The notes: generated by a model from the letters alone, not told the origin. Positions 48,463 through 57,904 are shown, numbered from the stretch's first letter. The stretch is DNA of 64,000 nt from Cellulomonas sp. NS3 (GCF_024757985.1 NZ_CP103289.1:3844001-3908000); one strand, 5' to 3'. A program made the numbers and translations.

Positions 48463-48474
48463 CGAAACGTTTCG
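48463..48474. promoter_or_regulatory. LacI-type operator upstream of the glucosidase gene
   Basis: CGAAACGTTTCG, a perfect 12-bp palindrome with central CG, ~90 nt before the GH3 ATG. Typical form of LacI-family sites controlling sugar genes in actinobacteria. Confidence 0.65.
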
Positions 48475-48561
48475 GCTGTGGTGGGCACGCGCCCGCGGCC
48501 GGAGGATCGGGGCAGCCGCTGCCCGACGACGGGCCCGGCGCACCGACGAAGGAGTCGACCG

Positions 48562-51087
48562 ATGCCCCGCTCCGCGCTGCCCGACCGTCCCGCGGGCACC
48601 CCGTCCGGCCGCACGACGGGAACCGCGCAGCGGCGCGGGCGCGGGGCGGCCCTGCTCCTCGCGGTGACCCTCACCGCCTCCGGGCTCGGCGTCGCCGCCA
48701 CCGCGTCCAGCCCGAGCACGGCCCCCGCGCAGGCCGCCGTGCTGCCGTACCTCGACCCGGCGCTCCCCGTCGCGACCCGCGTCGAGGACCTGCTCGGGCG
48801 CATGACGCTCGACGACAAGATCGGCCAGATGACGCAGGCCGAGCGCGCCGTCGTCACGCCGGCGGACCTGACGACGTACCGGCTCGGCTCGGTGCTCTCG
48901 GGCGGCGGGTCGGCGCCCTCCCCGAACACGACCGCGGGCTGGGCCGACCTCTACGACCGGCTCCAGCGCGGCGCCCTCGCGACTCCGCTGCAGATCCCGA
49001 TGCTCTACGGGATCGACGCCGTGCACGGCAACAACAACGCGCTCGGCGCGACGATCTACCCGCACAACATCGGCCTGGGGGCGACGCGTGACCCGCAGCT
49101 CGCGCAGGACGTGGCGCGGGCCGTCGCCGAGGAGGTCGCCGCGACCGGGGTCGACTGGACGTTCGCGCCGTGCCTGTGCGTCGTCCGCGACGACCGGTGG
49201 GGCCGCACGTACGAGTCGTTCGGCGAGGATCCCGCGATCGTGTCCTCGATGGCCACGACCGTCACCGGCTTCCAGGGCGAGCGGCTCGGCGGTCCCGCGT
49301 CGGTGCTCGCGACGGCCAAGCACTTCATCGGCGACGGCGGCACCGTGGGCGGCGACGACCAGGGCGACGTCCGGATCACCGAGGCCGAGCTCCGCGCGGT
49401 GCACCTGCCCCCGTTCGAGGCGGCGATCGACCGGGGCGTCGGGTCGGTCATGGTGTCCTACAGCAGCTGGAACGGCGTGAAGATGCACGGCAACCGGTAC
49501 CTGCTCACGGACGTGCTCAAGGGCGAGCTCGGGTTCGACGGCTTTGTGGTGTCCGACTGGGCGGCGATCGACCAGCTCGACGGCGCGCGCGGCTTCACCG
49601 CGCAGGAGGTCGCGGCGTCGGTCAACGCGGGCATCGACATGGTGATGGTGCCGAACGACTACCGGACGTTCCTCACGTACCTGCGGCAGGGCGTGCAGAG
49701 CGGCGCGATCCCGGCGGCGCGGGTCGACGACGCGGTGCGCCGGATCCTCACGAAGAAGGTCGAGCTCGGCCTGTTCGAGCGGCCGCTCGCCGACCGGTCG
49801 ACCGCCTCGACGGTCGGCAGCGCGACGCACCGGGCGCTCGCGCGGACCGCGGTGCAGAGGTCGCAGGTGGTCCTCAAGAACACCGGCGTCCTGCCGCTCG
49901 CGACGACGGGCGGCACGGTCTGCGTCGCCGGGAAGAACGCGCACGACATCGGCAACCAGAGCGGCGGCTGGACGCTGAGCTGGCAGGGCGCGAGCGGCGC
50001 GACGGTGCCCGGGACGACGATCCTGCAGGGCGTCCAGGAGGTGCTCGGCGGCGGCCGGTCGGTGACGCACGCGCGCGACGCGAGCAACGTCGACGCCTCG
50101 TGCGCGGTCGCGGTCGCCGTGCTCGGCGAGACCCCGTACGCGGAGGGCGAGGGCGACCGGCCCGGCGGGCTCGCCCTCGACGCCGCCGACACCGCGGTGC
50201 TCGAGCGGATCCGGTCGACGGGCGTCCCCACGGTCGTCGTGCTCGTGTCCGGCCGTCCGCTCGACGTCTCAGGGTTCCTGCCCTGGGTCGAGGCGCTCGA
50301 CGTCGCGTGGCTCCCCGGCAGCGAGGGAGCGGGCGTCGCGGACGTCCTGTTCGGGAAGGTCGCCCCGACCGGGACGCTCCCGGTCTCCTGGCCCGCGTCC
50401 GCGACGCAGCAGCCGGTCAACGCCGGCGACGGCCGCACGCCGCTGTTCCCGCTCGGGGCGGGCCTCACGTGGACGCCCGACGACGGCGGCGGCGTCGTGC
50501 AGCCGCCGGACGCGCCCACGGGCCTGACCGCCGGCCGGACGACGACGAGCACCGTCCCCCTCGCCTGGTCGGCGCCGGCCGGCGGGACCGCCGTCACCGG
50601 CTACGAGGTGCACCGCGGCGGCCTGCGCGTCGCGACGACCGCCGGCACGGCGTACACCGACACCGGGCTCACGGCCCGCACCGCGTACACGTACACGGTC
50701 CGCGCGGTCGACGCCGCGGGGAACGTGTCGCCGCCCTCGGCCGCCGTGACGGCGACGACCCAGCCCGGGACGTCGGGCCCTGCCACGGGGTGCACCGCGA
50801 CCTGGCGGACCGAGAACAGCTGGGGCAGCGGGTTCACGGCGTCGGTCACGGTGACCGCGACCGGCACCCAGCCGCTGCGGTCGTGGCGCGTGACGTGGGT
50901 GTGGCCCGACGGCGTGCAGCTCGCGGGCGGCTGGAACGCGGCGTTCGCACGCACCGGGGCCACGCAGACCGCGTCGAGCCTGGCCTACAACGGCGCGCTC
51001 GCACCGGCGGCCTCGACGTCGTTCGGCCTGCAGGGCACGACGGCGGGCGGCGCGCCCGCGCCGACGCTCACGTGCGTCGGCGGCTGA
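48562..51087 (+). CDS. Secreted GH3 beta-glucosidase with FnIII and CBM2
   Basis: Hydrolyses terminal beta-linked glucose (or xylose) from oligosaccharides. 841 residues: Arg-rich signal peptide ending near residue 58; GH3 N-domain with GRMTLDDKIGQMTQAER, LYGIDAVHGNN, FAPCLCVVRDDRWGRTYESF, ATAKHFIGDGG and nucleophile Asp in GFVVSDWAAIDQ; GH3 C-domain with QRSQVVLKNTGVLPL, VLGETPYAEGEGDR, WLPGSEGAGVADVLFG; a fibronectin III module (~residues 652-740) and a C-terminal CBM2 cellulose-binding module (~745-841, CTATWRTENSWGSGFTASVT, AGGWNA, bounding Cys pair). ATG at 48562 with AAGGAG 8 nt upstream. Predicted LacI-type control. A cell-free enzyme anchored to cellulose is an informed inference. Confidence 0.94.
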   Translation: MPRSALPDRPAGTPSGRTTGTAQRRGRGAALLLAVTLTASGLGVAATASSPSTAPAQAAVLPYLDPALPVATRVEDLLGRMTLDDKIGQMTQAERAVVTPADLTTYRLGSVLSGGGSAPSPNTTAGWADLYDRLQRGALATPLQIPMLYGIDAVHGNNNALGATIYPHNIGLGATRDPQLAQDVARAVAEEVAATGVDWTFAPCLCVVRDDRWGRTYESFGEDPAIVSSMATTVTGFQGERLGGPASVLATAKHFIGDGGTVGGDDQGDVRITEAELRAVHLPPFEAAIDRGVGSVMVSYSSWNGVKMHGNRYLLTDVLKGELGFDGFVVSDWAAIDQLDGARGFTAQEVAASVNAGIDMVMVPNDYRTFLTYLRQGVQSGAIPAARVDDAVRRILTKKVELGLFERPLADRSTASTVGSATHRALARTAVQRSQVVLKNTGVLPLATTGGTVCVAGKNAHDIGNQSGGWTLSWQGASGATVPGTTILQGVQEVLGGGRSVTHARDASNVDASCAVAVAVLGETPYAEGEGDRPGGLALDAADTAVLERIRSTGVPTVVVLVSGRPLDVSGFLPWVEALDVAWLPGSEGAGVADVLFGKVAPTGTLPVSWPASATQQPVNAGDGRTPLFPLGAGLTWTPDDGGGVVQPPDAPTGLTAGRTTTSTVPLAWSAPAGGTAVTGYEVHRGGLRVATTAGTAYTDTGLTARTAYTYTVRAVDAAGNVSPPSAAVTATTQPGTSGPATGCTATWRTENSWGSGFTASVTVTATGTQPLRSWRVTWVWPDGVQLAGGWNAAFARTGATQTASSLAYNGALAPAASTSFGLQGTTAGGAPAPTLTCVGG

Positions 51088-51119
51088 CCGCACCACCGGC
51101 TGTGGCGTGGTCAGCGGCC

Positions 51120-51154
51120 GCCCGGTGCGCCGCTCGCCGGGCGGCGCACCGGGC
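51120..51154 (+). terminator. Terminator after the glucosidase gene
   Basis: A perfect 13-bp stem (51120-51132 with 51142-51154) with a 9-nt loop, 32 nt after the stop. Confidence 0.8.
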
Positions 51155-51254
51155 CGGTCGCCGGGCGAGCGTCGGGGCCCCGGGACGCCCGCACGTGCGC
51201 GGACCCGTCCCGGACACCTGCCCGACTTCGCCCGGTCTGGGGCACGATGGGCGC

Positions 51255-51992
51255 ATGACGCACCCCTCGTCGACCGACCTCGCCGCCGCCTCGACCGCGC
51301 TGCACGCCCAGTGGGACGTCCTGCGGCGGTGGGTCGGGACCGTGGTCGACCCCCGTGCGGCACGCGCCGAGAGCGTGCTCGACGGCTGGACCGTGGGCGA
51401 CCTCGTCGCGCACCTCGGACGCGCGATGGACTCGCTCACCGCGGTCGAGGTCGCCCCGGCCGGGACGGTCCCGCTCACGCTCGCCGAGTACCTCGGGCAG
51501 TACGCCGACCGGGCGTCGGAGACCGCGGAGACGACGCGGCAGCTCGCGGCCGAGCTCGGCGACGACCCGCTCCCCGCGGTCGACGCGCTCGCCCGCGCCG
51601 CATTCGCCCGCCTCGACGCGCTCGGCACCTCGGACGCCGTCGTGCTCGCCCGCCGCGGGCCCGTGCTGCTCTCCGACATGGTGGCGTCGCGCGTGCTCGA
51701 GCTCGTGGTGCACGCCGACGACCTCGCGCGCTCGCTGCGCGGGAGCGGCCGCGTCGACCCGTCCGGCGCCGGTCCCGTCGACCGCGACGCGCTCGACCTC
51801 GTCGCCGGGGTCCTGCTGCGCATCGTCGTCGCGCGCGGCGGGTGGAGCCTCGAGGTCGCCCGGCCGCTCACGTGGGTCCGGCTCGCCGCGGGCCGCGTCC
51901 CGTACGACGTCGACGTCCTCGCCGAGGCGCTGAGCCCGCAGTACACGTCGGAAGCCGTGCCCGACCTCGGCCGGATGCTGCCGCTGCTCTGA
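51255..51992 (+). CDS. Maleylpyruvate isomerase-family (mycothiol-dependent / DinB-like) protein
   Basis: 245 residues. N-terminal four-helix DinB-like domain with metal-ligand His in WTVGDLVAHLGRAM and the family's ELVVHADDLARSL (second/third ligands), then a small C-terminal MDMPI-like domain. Such proteins are metal- and mycothiol-dependent isomerases or transferases; the substrate cannot be told. ATG at 51255. Lies alone between two terminators. The presence of mshA in the window makes a mycothiol cofactor plausible. Confidence 0.82.
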   Translation: MTHPSSTDLAAASTALHAQWDVLRRWVGTVVDPRAARAESVLDGWTVGDLVAHLGRAMDSLTAVEVAPAGTVPLTLAEYLGQYADRASETAETTRQLAAELGDDPLPAVDALARAAFARLDALGTSDAVVLARRGPVLLSDMVASRVLELVVHADDLARSLRGSGRVDPSGAGPVDRDALDLVAGVLLRIVVARGGWSLEVARPLTWVRLAAGRVPYDVDVLAEALSPQYTSEAVPDLGRMLPLL

Positions 51993-52002
51993 CACGACCA
52001 CC

Positions 52003-52027
52003 CGGTCGGGCCCTCACGGCCCGACCG
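52003..52027 (+). terminator. Terminator after the isomerase-family gene
   Basis: A perfect 10-bp stem (cggtcgggcc 52003-52012, ggcccgaccg 52018-52027) with a 5-nt loop. Confidence 0.75.
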
Positions 52028-52082
52028 TCCCTGCCGATCGTGCCGGGGACAGCCCAGGGACCGACGGGAAGGTGGCAGCGTC

Positions 52083-53651
52083 GTGCTCGCGCTCGTCTAC
52101 GCCCTCGTCGCGCTCGTCGCGCTCGTCCCCGCGCTGACGTCCTGGCGGCACCGCGAGCGAGGGCCCGCCGCCCGGCCGCTCGCGCTCCTGCACCTCGGGA
52201 TCGCGTACTGGAGCGCCTTCGACGCCGCCTCGGTCGCCGCCGCGGACCCTGCGCTCGCGTACGCGTTCAGCCTCGCGATCTACCCGGGCGTGTGCGCGGT
52301 GATCGCGGGCTTCCTGTGGCAGGCGCTCGTCGCCGCGGGGCACGCCGAGCAGCTGCGGCGCGAGCACGCCGTCCTGCTCGCGGTCGTCCCGGTCCTGACC
52401 GTCGTCGCCGCCGCGACCGACCCGTGGCACCACCTGTTCTACGCCTCGGTCGAGCGCGCGCCCGGCGCCGCCATGCCGCACGTCGACTTCGGCCCGCTGT
52501 TCTGGGTGCACAGCGCGTACAGCTACGCGCTCAGCGCCGCCGCGACCGTGCTGCTCGTGCAGGCGATGCGCCGGTCCATCGCCGGCCAGCGCCGCACGTT
52601 CGTCCTCCTCCTCGTCGCCGCGGCGGCACCGACCGTCGGCAACCTCGCGACGCTCACCGGCGTGGCGGGAGCCCAGACGGTCGACCTGACGCCCGTCCTG
52701 TTCCTCGTGACGGCGCTCTCGTGGTGGCTGCTCGACCGCCGCTGGGGACGGGGGCTGGCCCTGCCGTCGCTGTCCGCGCGCCAGGTCCTCGCCGCGCTCG
52801 GCGACGCCGCGATGGTCCTCGACCCGTGGGGCCGGTTCCTCGACCTGAACCCCGCCGCGGTCCGGCTGCTCGCGCGCGCCCCCGGGGCGGCCGGCTCCGC
52901 GCTCCTCGGCGCGCGGTGGCAGGACGTGCTGGGGCCCGAGCTGGCGGCCGCGCTGGGGAGCCGCGACCCCGTGACCGTCACGACCCGTGACGGCCAGGTG
53001 CTCGACGTGCGCGTCACCGAGATCCGGTCGCGGCAGGGGCGCCTGCTCGGGTTCGTCGCCGTCGCCCGGGACGTCACCGAGCTCGAGCACCTGCGCGCGG
53101 ACCTCGTCGACCAGGCGTCCCGCGACGCGCTCACGCACGTCCACAACCGGCGGCACCTCGCGCTCGCGCTCGCGACGGCGGTCACCCGGTCGGCGTCGGC
53201 GGGCACGCCGCTGACGGTCGTCATGGTCGACCTGGACCACTTCAAGCAGGTCAACGACACCCACGGGCACGCCGTCGGGGACGAGCTGCTCGTGTTCCTC
53301 GCGACCACGCTGGCGTCGAGCCTGCGGGGCACGGACGTCGTCGCGCGGTACGGCGGCGAGGAGTTCGTCGTCGTCATGCCCGGCGCGGACGTCGCGGTCG
53401 CGGCACGGCGCGCCGAGGAGTGGCGGGCGGCGTGCGCCGGCGCGACCGTGCAGGCCGCCGCCGGGCGGGTCGGGGTGACGATCAGTCTCGGCGTCGCGGA
53501 GGCCGCCCCCGGGGACACCCCCGAGAGCCTCCTGCACCGGGCCGACGACGCGCTGTACCGCGCGAAGAGCGACGGGCGCGACCGCGTGGTCGTCGCGGGA
53601 CCCGGGACGTCCTCGCGCGCGCTCGCCCCCGCACCGTCCGGGGCGCACTGA
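52083..53651 (+). CDS. Membrane diguanylate cyclase (7TM-PAS-GGDEF)
   Basis: Makes cyclic di-GMP from GTP. 522 residues: about seven N-terminal membrane segments of the type found in histidine-kinase 7TM sensors (residues 1-225), a PAS domain (~240-335, ALGDAAMVLDPWGRFLDLNP), and a GGDEF domain with DLDHFKQVNDTHGHAVGDEL, active-site RYGGEEFVVVMPG and ISLGVAEA. The inhibitory I-site RGTD lies directly before the active site, so product feedback is expected. No EAL domain. GTG at 52083 after GGGAAGGTGG. No ligand can be inferred. Confidence 0.93.
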   Translation: MLALVYALVALVALVPALTSWRHRERGPAARPLALLHLGIAYWSAFDAASVAAADPALAYAFSLAIYPGVCAVIAGFLWQALVAAGHAEQLRREHAVLLAVVPVLTVVAAATDPWHHLFYASVERAPGAAMPHVDFGPLFWVHSAYSYALSAAATVLLVQAMRRSIAGQRRTFVLLLVAAAAPTVGNLATLTGVAGAQTVDLTPVLFLVTALSWWLLDRRWGRGLALPSLSARQVLAALGDAAMVLDPWGRFLDLNPAAVRLLARAPGAAGSALLGARWQDVLGPELAAALGSRDPVTVTTRDGQVLDVRVTEIRSRQGRLLGFVAVARDVTELEHLRADLVDQASRDALTHVHNRRHLALALATAVTRSASAGTPLTVVMVDLDHFKQVNDTHGHAVGDELLVFLATTLASSLRGTDVVARYGGEEFVVVMPGADVAVAARRAEEWRAACAGATVQAAAGRVGVTISLGVAEAAPGDTPESLLHRADDALYRAKSDGRDRVVVAGPGTSSRALAPAPSGAH

Positions 53652-53814
53652 GCCCGCGCCCGGCACGGGTGTCGCGCCACCCGCGACCGACCGGCAGCGC
53701 CGGCCCTCCGACCTCGCCCGACGGGCAGCGACCCCCCACCGACCTCGCCCCGGTCCGGCACCGAGCGCAGCCCGGACGTCGGCGCCCCCGGACCCACCGG
53801 GCTACGGTGCTCGC

Positions 53815-54783
53815 ATGCTCGCTGCGTCCGTGACCCGCTTCGGCACCTCGCCCGACGACCTGCTCGACGGCCTCGAGGTAGGGGAGCGTCCCGAGCCCGA
53901 GCCGCGCGAGCACTGGACGACCGTCGACGTGCGCGCCGCCTCGCTCAACCACCACGACCTGTGGTCGCTGCGCGGCGTGGGCCTGCGCGCCGAGGCGCTG
54001 CCGATGGTCCTCGGGACGGACGCCGCCGGGGTCACGCCGGACGGGCGCGAGGTCGTCGTGCACGGCGTCGTCGGTGGTGCGCTCGGCCACGGCGTCGGGC
54101 CCGACGAGCCGCGCTCGCTGCTGTCCGAGCGGTACCCCGGGACGCTCGCGGAGCGCGTCGCGGTGCCGACGTGGAACCTCGTCGACAAGCCCGCGGGGCT
54201 CTCGTTCGTCGAGGCCGCCTGCGTGCCGACCGCGTGGCTGACCGCGTACACGATGCTGTTCACGCGCGGGCGCGCGACCCCGGGCCAGCGCGTGCTCGTG
54301 CAGGGCGCCGGCGGCGGGGTGGCGACCGCCGCGGTCCTGCTCGGTGCGGCGGCCGGGCTCGAGGTGCTCGTGACGAGCCGCGACGAGACGCGCCGGGCCC
54401 GCGCCGTCGAGCTCGGCGCCGCCGGGGCGTTCGAGACCGGCGGCCGGCTCCCCGGCAAGGTGGACCTCGTGCTCGAGACCGTCGGCGCGGCGACGTGGTC
54501 GCACTCGGTGCGCTCCGTGCGCCCCGGCGGCACGATCGTCGTCGCGGGCGCGACCTCGGGCGACGCGAGCCCCGCCGAGCTGCAGCGGCTGTTCTTCCTC
54601 GAGATCAGCGTCCTCGGCGTCACGATGGGCGCCAAGGAGGACCTCGTGCACCTGCTCGCGATGCTCGGGCGCACCGGGGTCCGCCCGCTCGTGGACGCGA
54701 CCTACCCGCTGACGCGTGCCCGCGACGGCCTCGACCGGCTCGCGCGCGGCGCCCAGTTCGGCAAGGTGGTCGTCGAGGTCTGA
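53815..54783 (+). CDS. MDR-family zinc-type alcohol dehydrogenase / quinone oxidoreductase
   Basis: 322 residues. GroES-like N-domain (VRAASLNHHDLWSLRGVGL, VLGTDAAGV), then NAD(P)-binding core VLVQGAGGGVATAAVLLGAA, VLVTSRDETRRARAVELGA, GGTIVVAGATSG. The catalytic zinc Cys is replaced (LNHHDLW) and no structural four-Cys loop is seen, so it is more like a zinc-free reductase. ATG at 53815. Substrate unknown; 54 nt upstream of the GTG of the next hydrolase gene region, possibly cotranscribed with it. Confidence 0.88.
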   Translation: MLAASVTRFGTSPDDLLDGLEVGERPEPEPREHWTTVDVRAASLNHHDLWSLRGVGLRAEALPMVLGTDAAGVTPDGREVVVHGVVGGALGHGVGPDEPRSLLSERYPGTLAERVAVPTWNLVDKPAGLSFVEAACVPTAWLTAYTMLFTRGRATPGQRVLVQGAGGGVATAAVLLGAAAGLEVLVTSRDETRRARAVELGAAGAFETGGRLPGKVDLVLETVGAATWSHSVRSVRPGGTIVVAGATSGDASPAELQRLFFLEISVLGVTMGAKEDLVHLLAMLGRTGVRPLVDATYPLTRARDGLDRLARGAQFGKVVVEV

Positions 54784-54861
54784 CGCGACCCACCCGCCGG
54801 GAGGTCCCGGGCCGGGCGGCACGACGAGCGGCCGGCGGTGCGCCGGCGGAGAGGCGGGCGC

Positions 54862-55839
54862 GTGGTCGGCCGGTGGGGACCCGACGTGCTGGGCGACGAC
54901 TTCCGGGCCCGCACCCTCGCGCTCGCGCCCGACGACGAGGGCGACGTCGTCGCGACCCTCGTGCGGTACGCACCCGCGACGCCCGAGCCGGTGCGGCCCG
55001 CCCGCGCGGTGCTCTACGTGCACGGGTGGTCCGACTACTTCTTCCAGACCGGGCTCGCCGCGTACTGGCACGCCCAGGGCGCCGCGTTCTACGCCCTCGA
55101 CCTGCGCAAGTACGGCCGCAGCCTGCGCCCGCACCAGACGCCCGGCTACGTCGACGACCTGCGCACGTACGACGAGGACCTCGACGCGGCGCTGACCCAG
55201 GTGCAGCGGGACCTCGGCACGAGAGCCCGGGTCATGGTCATGGGGCACTCGACGGGCGGCCTCGTCGCCGCGCTGTGGGCGGACCGCAACCCCGGGCGGA
55301 TCGCAGGTCTCGTCCTCAACAGCCCGTGGCTCGAGCTCCAGGGCTCCGCGGTGCTCCGGAACGTCAGCGCCCCGGCGATCGCGCGCATGGCCCAGCTCCA
55401 GCCGCGTGCGCCGCTGCCCAACATCGACCCCGGGTACTACGCGCGCACGATCCGCTCCGCCGACGGCGGCGAGTGGACCTACGAGGACCGCTGGCGCCCC
55501 GTGCCGTCGTTCCCGGTCCGCGCCGGGTGGCTCAGCGCGATCATGACGGGCCACGCGCAGGTCGCGCGCGGGCTCGCGATCGACGTCCCCGTGCTCACGC
55601 TCGTCTCCGCGCGGACGGTGATCAGCCGGCGCTGGAGCGAGGACATGCGGGCCGCGGACATCGTGCTCGACGTGGACCTCGTCGTGCGCCGCGCCGTGCA
55701 GCTCGGACCCGTCGTCACGGTCGTGCGCGTGCCCGGCGGGCTGCACGACCTCACACTGTCCCCCGCGCCGGTGCGCGCGCGGCTCTACGCCGAGATCTCC
55801 CGGTGGGCGGGCAGCTACGGGTGGGTCGCCGCGGGCTGA
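54862..55839 (+). CDS. Alpha/beta hydrolase, lysophospholipase-like
   Basis: 325 residues: LYVHGWSDYFFQTGLAAYW oxyanion region, DLRKYGRSLRPHQTPGYVDD, nucleophile Ser in VMVMGHSTGGLVAAL, acid region near LTLVSARTVISRRWSEDM, and His in VPGGLHDLTLS. This is the monoglyceride lipase/lysophospholipase (Hydrolase_4) pattern. GTG at 54862 is chosen for GGAGAGG 7 nt upstream; an in-frame GTG at 54838 lacks one. No signal peptide, so cytoplasmic. Confidence 0.87.
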   Translation: MVGRWGPDVLGDDFRARTLALAPDDEGDVVATLVRYAPATPEPVRPARAVLYVHGWSDYFFQTGLAAYWHAQGAAFYALDLRKYGRSLRPHQTPGYVDDLRTYDEDLDAALTQVQRDLGTRARVMVMGHSTGGLVAALWADRNPGRIAGLVLNSPWLELQGSAVLRNVSAPAIARMAQLQPRAPLPNIDPGYYARTIRSADGGEWTYEDRWRPVPSFPVRAGWLSAIMTGHAQVARGLAIDVPVLTLVSARTVISRRWSEDMRAADIVLDVDLVVRRAVQLGPVVTVVRVPGGLHDLTLSPAPVRARLYAEISRWAGSYGWVAAG

Positions 55840-55861
55840 CCCGCGGCGCGCCCCGGGCCGG

Positions 55862-57904
55862 TCAGCGGACGCCGGCCGCCTCGGCGAGCGTCGGACCGCC
55901 GTCGCCGACGCGCCACGAGCTCCACCCGTCGACGGCTCCCTCCGCGTTCGCGGCCTCCGCCGCCGCCTCGTCGGGGTCGGCGTGCACGCCGCCGTCGGGC
56001 AGCTCGATGAGGCCGTCGCCGCGCAGCGTCGCGACGAGGCGCTGACCCCGGCGCTCGCGGAACCACACGAGCGTCGCGACGGCGCCGCGCCCCTTGGCGA
56101 GCGCCGCGAGGGCGGGGTCGGGGCTGGGTGCGGAGGACGTGCCGGTCAACGCCGGCCGCAGGGACCCGGTGGGCGGCGTGGGCGGGACGTCGGCGCGCGA
56201 CCGGCGGTCACGCACGGGGAGGTCCTCGTCGGGCCCCGACGCGCGGCCGGGGACGCCCGCGGCCGGGGTCGTCGGGGCCGGGGTCGCGGCGGCCGGGGCC
56301 GTCGCGGCGGGACCGGTCGCGGGACGCGGGTGGTGCTCGTCCGCCGGGGCGGCCGCCCGGGGCGAGGTCGCTGCCGCACCGTGCGCCGGGGTCGGGACCC
56401 GGCGCTCGTCGGCGAGGAACGACGGCCGGTACGGCTCCGGGGTGGGGATCGGCGCGGGCGTCGACCCGGACGGGCTCCCGGTGCCGGGCGCGCCTGCCGC
56501 GGCCGTCGGGAGCGCGCCCGACGCGGCAGGGCTCGCCAGGGCCGGGCCCGACGGGGTCGCGGCTGACGCGGTCGGGGCCGACGCACCCCGGGGTGCCGGT
56601 CCGGAGGCCGCGGTGGACGGGCTCGCCCAGGCCGCGCTCGTCGCCTCGACGGCGGACGAGCCGGTGCCCGTGCCGCTCCGGCCGACGGGAGCCTGACCCA
56701 CCGGGCGGTCGGGCAGGAAGATCGGCGCCGTGAGCGGGCTCGGCTCCCGGCGGGCCGGGCGCAGCCGTGCGGCGTCGAACGCGCGCGCACGGGCGAGCGC
56801 CTCGTCCGCGGCCCGGAGCTCGGCGGCGTGCACCGCGGGGTCGCGCGGGAGGTCAGTCGTGGTGCTCTCGTCGGCACGCCGCCGGGCCGCGGCGCGCTCC
56901 TCGGCGGCGCGCTGCTCCTCGGGGCGCGGCGCGAACCCGCCGGAGCGCGTCGGGGGCTCGGGCAGCGCCTCGTCGTCGTCGAGCCGGACGGGCGCCATGC
57001 GCATGGTCAGCTCGACGTCCGCAGGGACTGCGAGGGCCGGGCGCGCGGCCGGCACGGGTGCGGGCGTGGGTGCCGGCGCAGTCGGCGCCAGGGCCCGCGT
57101 GAGCGCGGAGCCAGCGGCGGGCGCCGGGTCAGCGGTCGGCGCCGGGTCTCCGGCGCTCGGGGGCAGGTCCCACTCGTCCGCGGAGGGCCGCGGCACGGGC
57201 ACCGGCTCGGGCCGCGGGCGCTCCGCGGCGGCCGCTCGCGCCGAGACGCTCTCGTGCGCCGACGCCCCCGTCACGGTCAGGGGCGCGGGCACCGGGGCGG
57301 GGACGATCATCGCGGCGGGCTCGACGGGGCGCGGGGTGCGGTGCGGGCCGAGCTGGACGGGCGAGACGTCGACGTAGCGGCGCCCGTCACCGCCCTGCAC
57401 GACGCCCATCTGCAGGACCTCGACCTGGCGGCCCGGCTGGCGCAGGAACGCCAGGGCGTCGCTCACGTCCTCGTCGACCTCCGAGCACACGAGGACGAGG
57501 CGGGAGCCCGTGCGAGGTGCGTGCTGGGCGGTGAGCGGCGAGCGGTCGCGGAACACCGCGAGGTCCGCGTCGAACGCCTCGCGGCCGCCCTGGTAGGCGC
57601 GGGCGAGGTCCGAGCGGGTGAGCCGGGCGGCCTGGCCCGCGAAGCCCAGGGCGCGCACGAGCGCCTCGGCGTCGAGCAGGTGGACCACGTCGACGACGAC
57701 CGGCTGACCGCCCGCGTCGAGCGCGAGCAGGTGCGGCGCCTCGTCGTCCTCGTGCCGCACGCGCACCTGGAAGAGCTGCTCGCCGAGCAGCGCGGTGAGG
57801 TGGTCGGCGACGAGCGCGGAGGTGTCCGGCGCGAACGTCGAGCTCGCGGGCTGCATGGGCTGGACGAGGAGGGGTCGACCTTCGTCGAGCTCGAAGATCG
57901 GCAC
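55862..57904 (-). CDS. Protein with degenerate nuclease-like N-terminus and C-terminal RAMA-like domain
   Basis: 680 residues in three parts. (1) Residues ~1-180: alpha/beta domain with RVRHEDDEAPHLLALDAGGQ, PVVVDVVHLLDAEALVRAL and LVLVCSEVDEDVSDALAFLR. The D-x-GG-PVVV-D-x-V stretch recalls the PD-(D/E)XK core, with Val where the catalytic Lys should be. (2) ~410 residues of Ala/Pro-rich disordered linker. (3) Residues ~598-680: GAVATLVWFRERRGQRLVATL, DGLIELPDGGVHADPDEAA, and DGWSSWRVGDGGPTL, closely following the RAMA domain pattern (G..L.W...G..A.V..DG.I...G....P..AA....GW..W.V...L), a domain predicted to bind DNA near modified bases. GTG at 57904 with GGGAGGGAGAGG upstream. Function unknown. 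Monocistronic, 22 nt from the convergent hydrolase stop. Confidence 0.8.
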   Translation of the reverse strand: MPIFELDEGRPLLVQPMQPASSTFAPDTSALVADHLTALLGEQLFQVRVRHEDDEAPHLLALDAGGQPVVVDVVHLLDAEALVRALGFAGQAARLTRSDLARAYQGGREAFDADLAVFRDRSPLTAQHAPRTGSRLVLVCSEVDEDVSDALAFLRQPGRQVEVLQMGVVQGGDGRRYVDVSPVQLGPHRTPRPVEPAAMIVPAPVPAPLTVTGASAHESVSARAAAAERPRPEPVPVPRPSADEWDLPPSAGDPAPTADPAPAAGSALTRALAPTAPAPTPAPVPAARPALAVPADVELTMRMAPVRLDDDEALPEPPTRSGGFAPRPEEQRAAEERAAARRRADESTTTDLPRDPAVHAAELRAADEALARARAFDAARLRPARREPSPLTAPIFLPDRPVGQAPVGRSGTGTGSSAVEATSAAWASPSTAASGPAPRGASAPTASAATPSGPALASPAASGALPTAAAGAPGTGSPSGSTPAPIPTPEPYRPSFLADERRVPTPAHGAAATSPRAAAPADEHHPRPATGPAATAPAAATPAPTTPAAGVPGRASGPDEDLPVRDRRSRADVPPTPPTGSLRPALTGTSSAPSPDPALAALAKGRGAVATLVWFRERRGQRLVATLRGDGLIELPDGGVHADPDEAAAEAANAEGAVDGWSSWRVGDGGPTLAEAAGVR

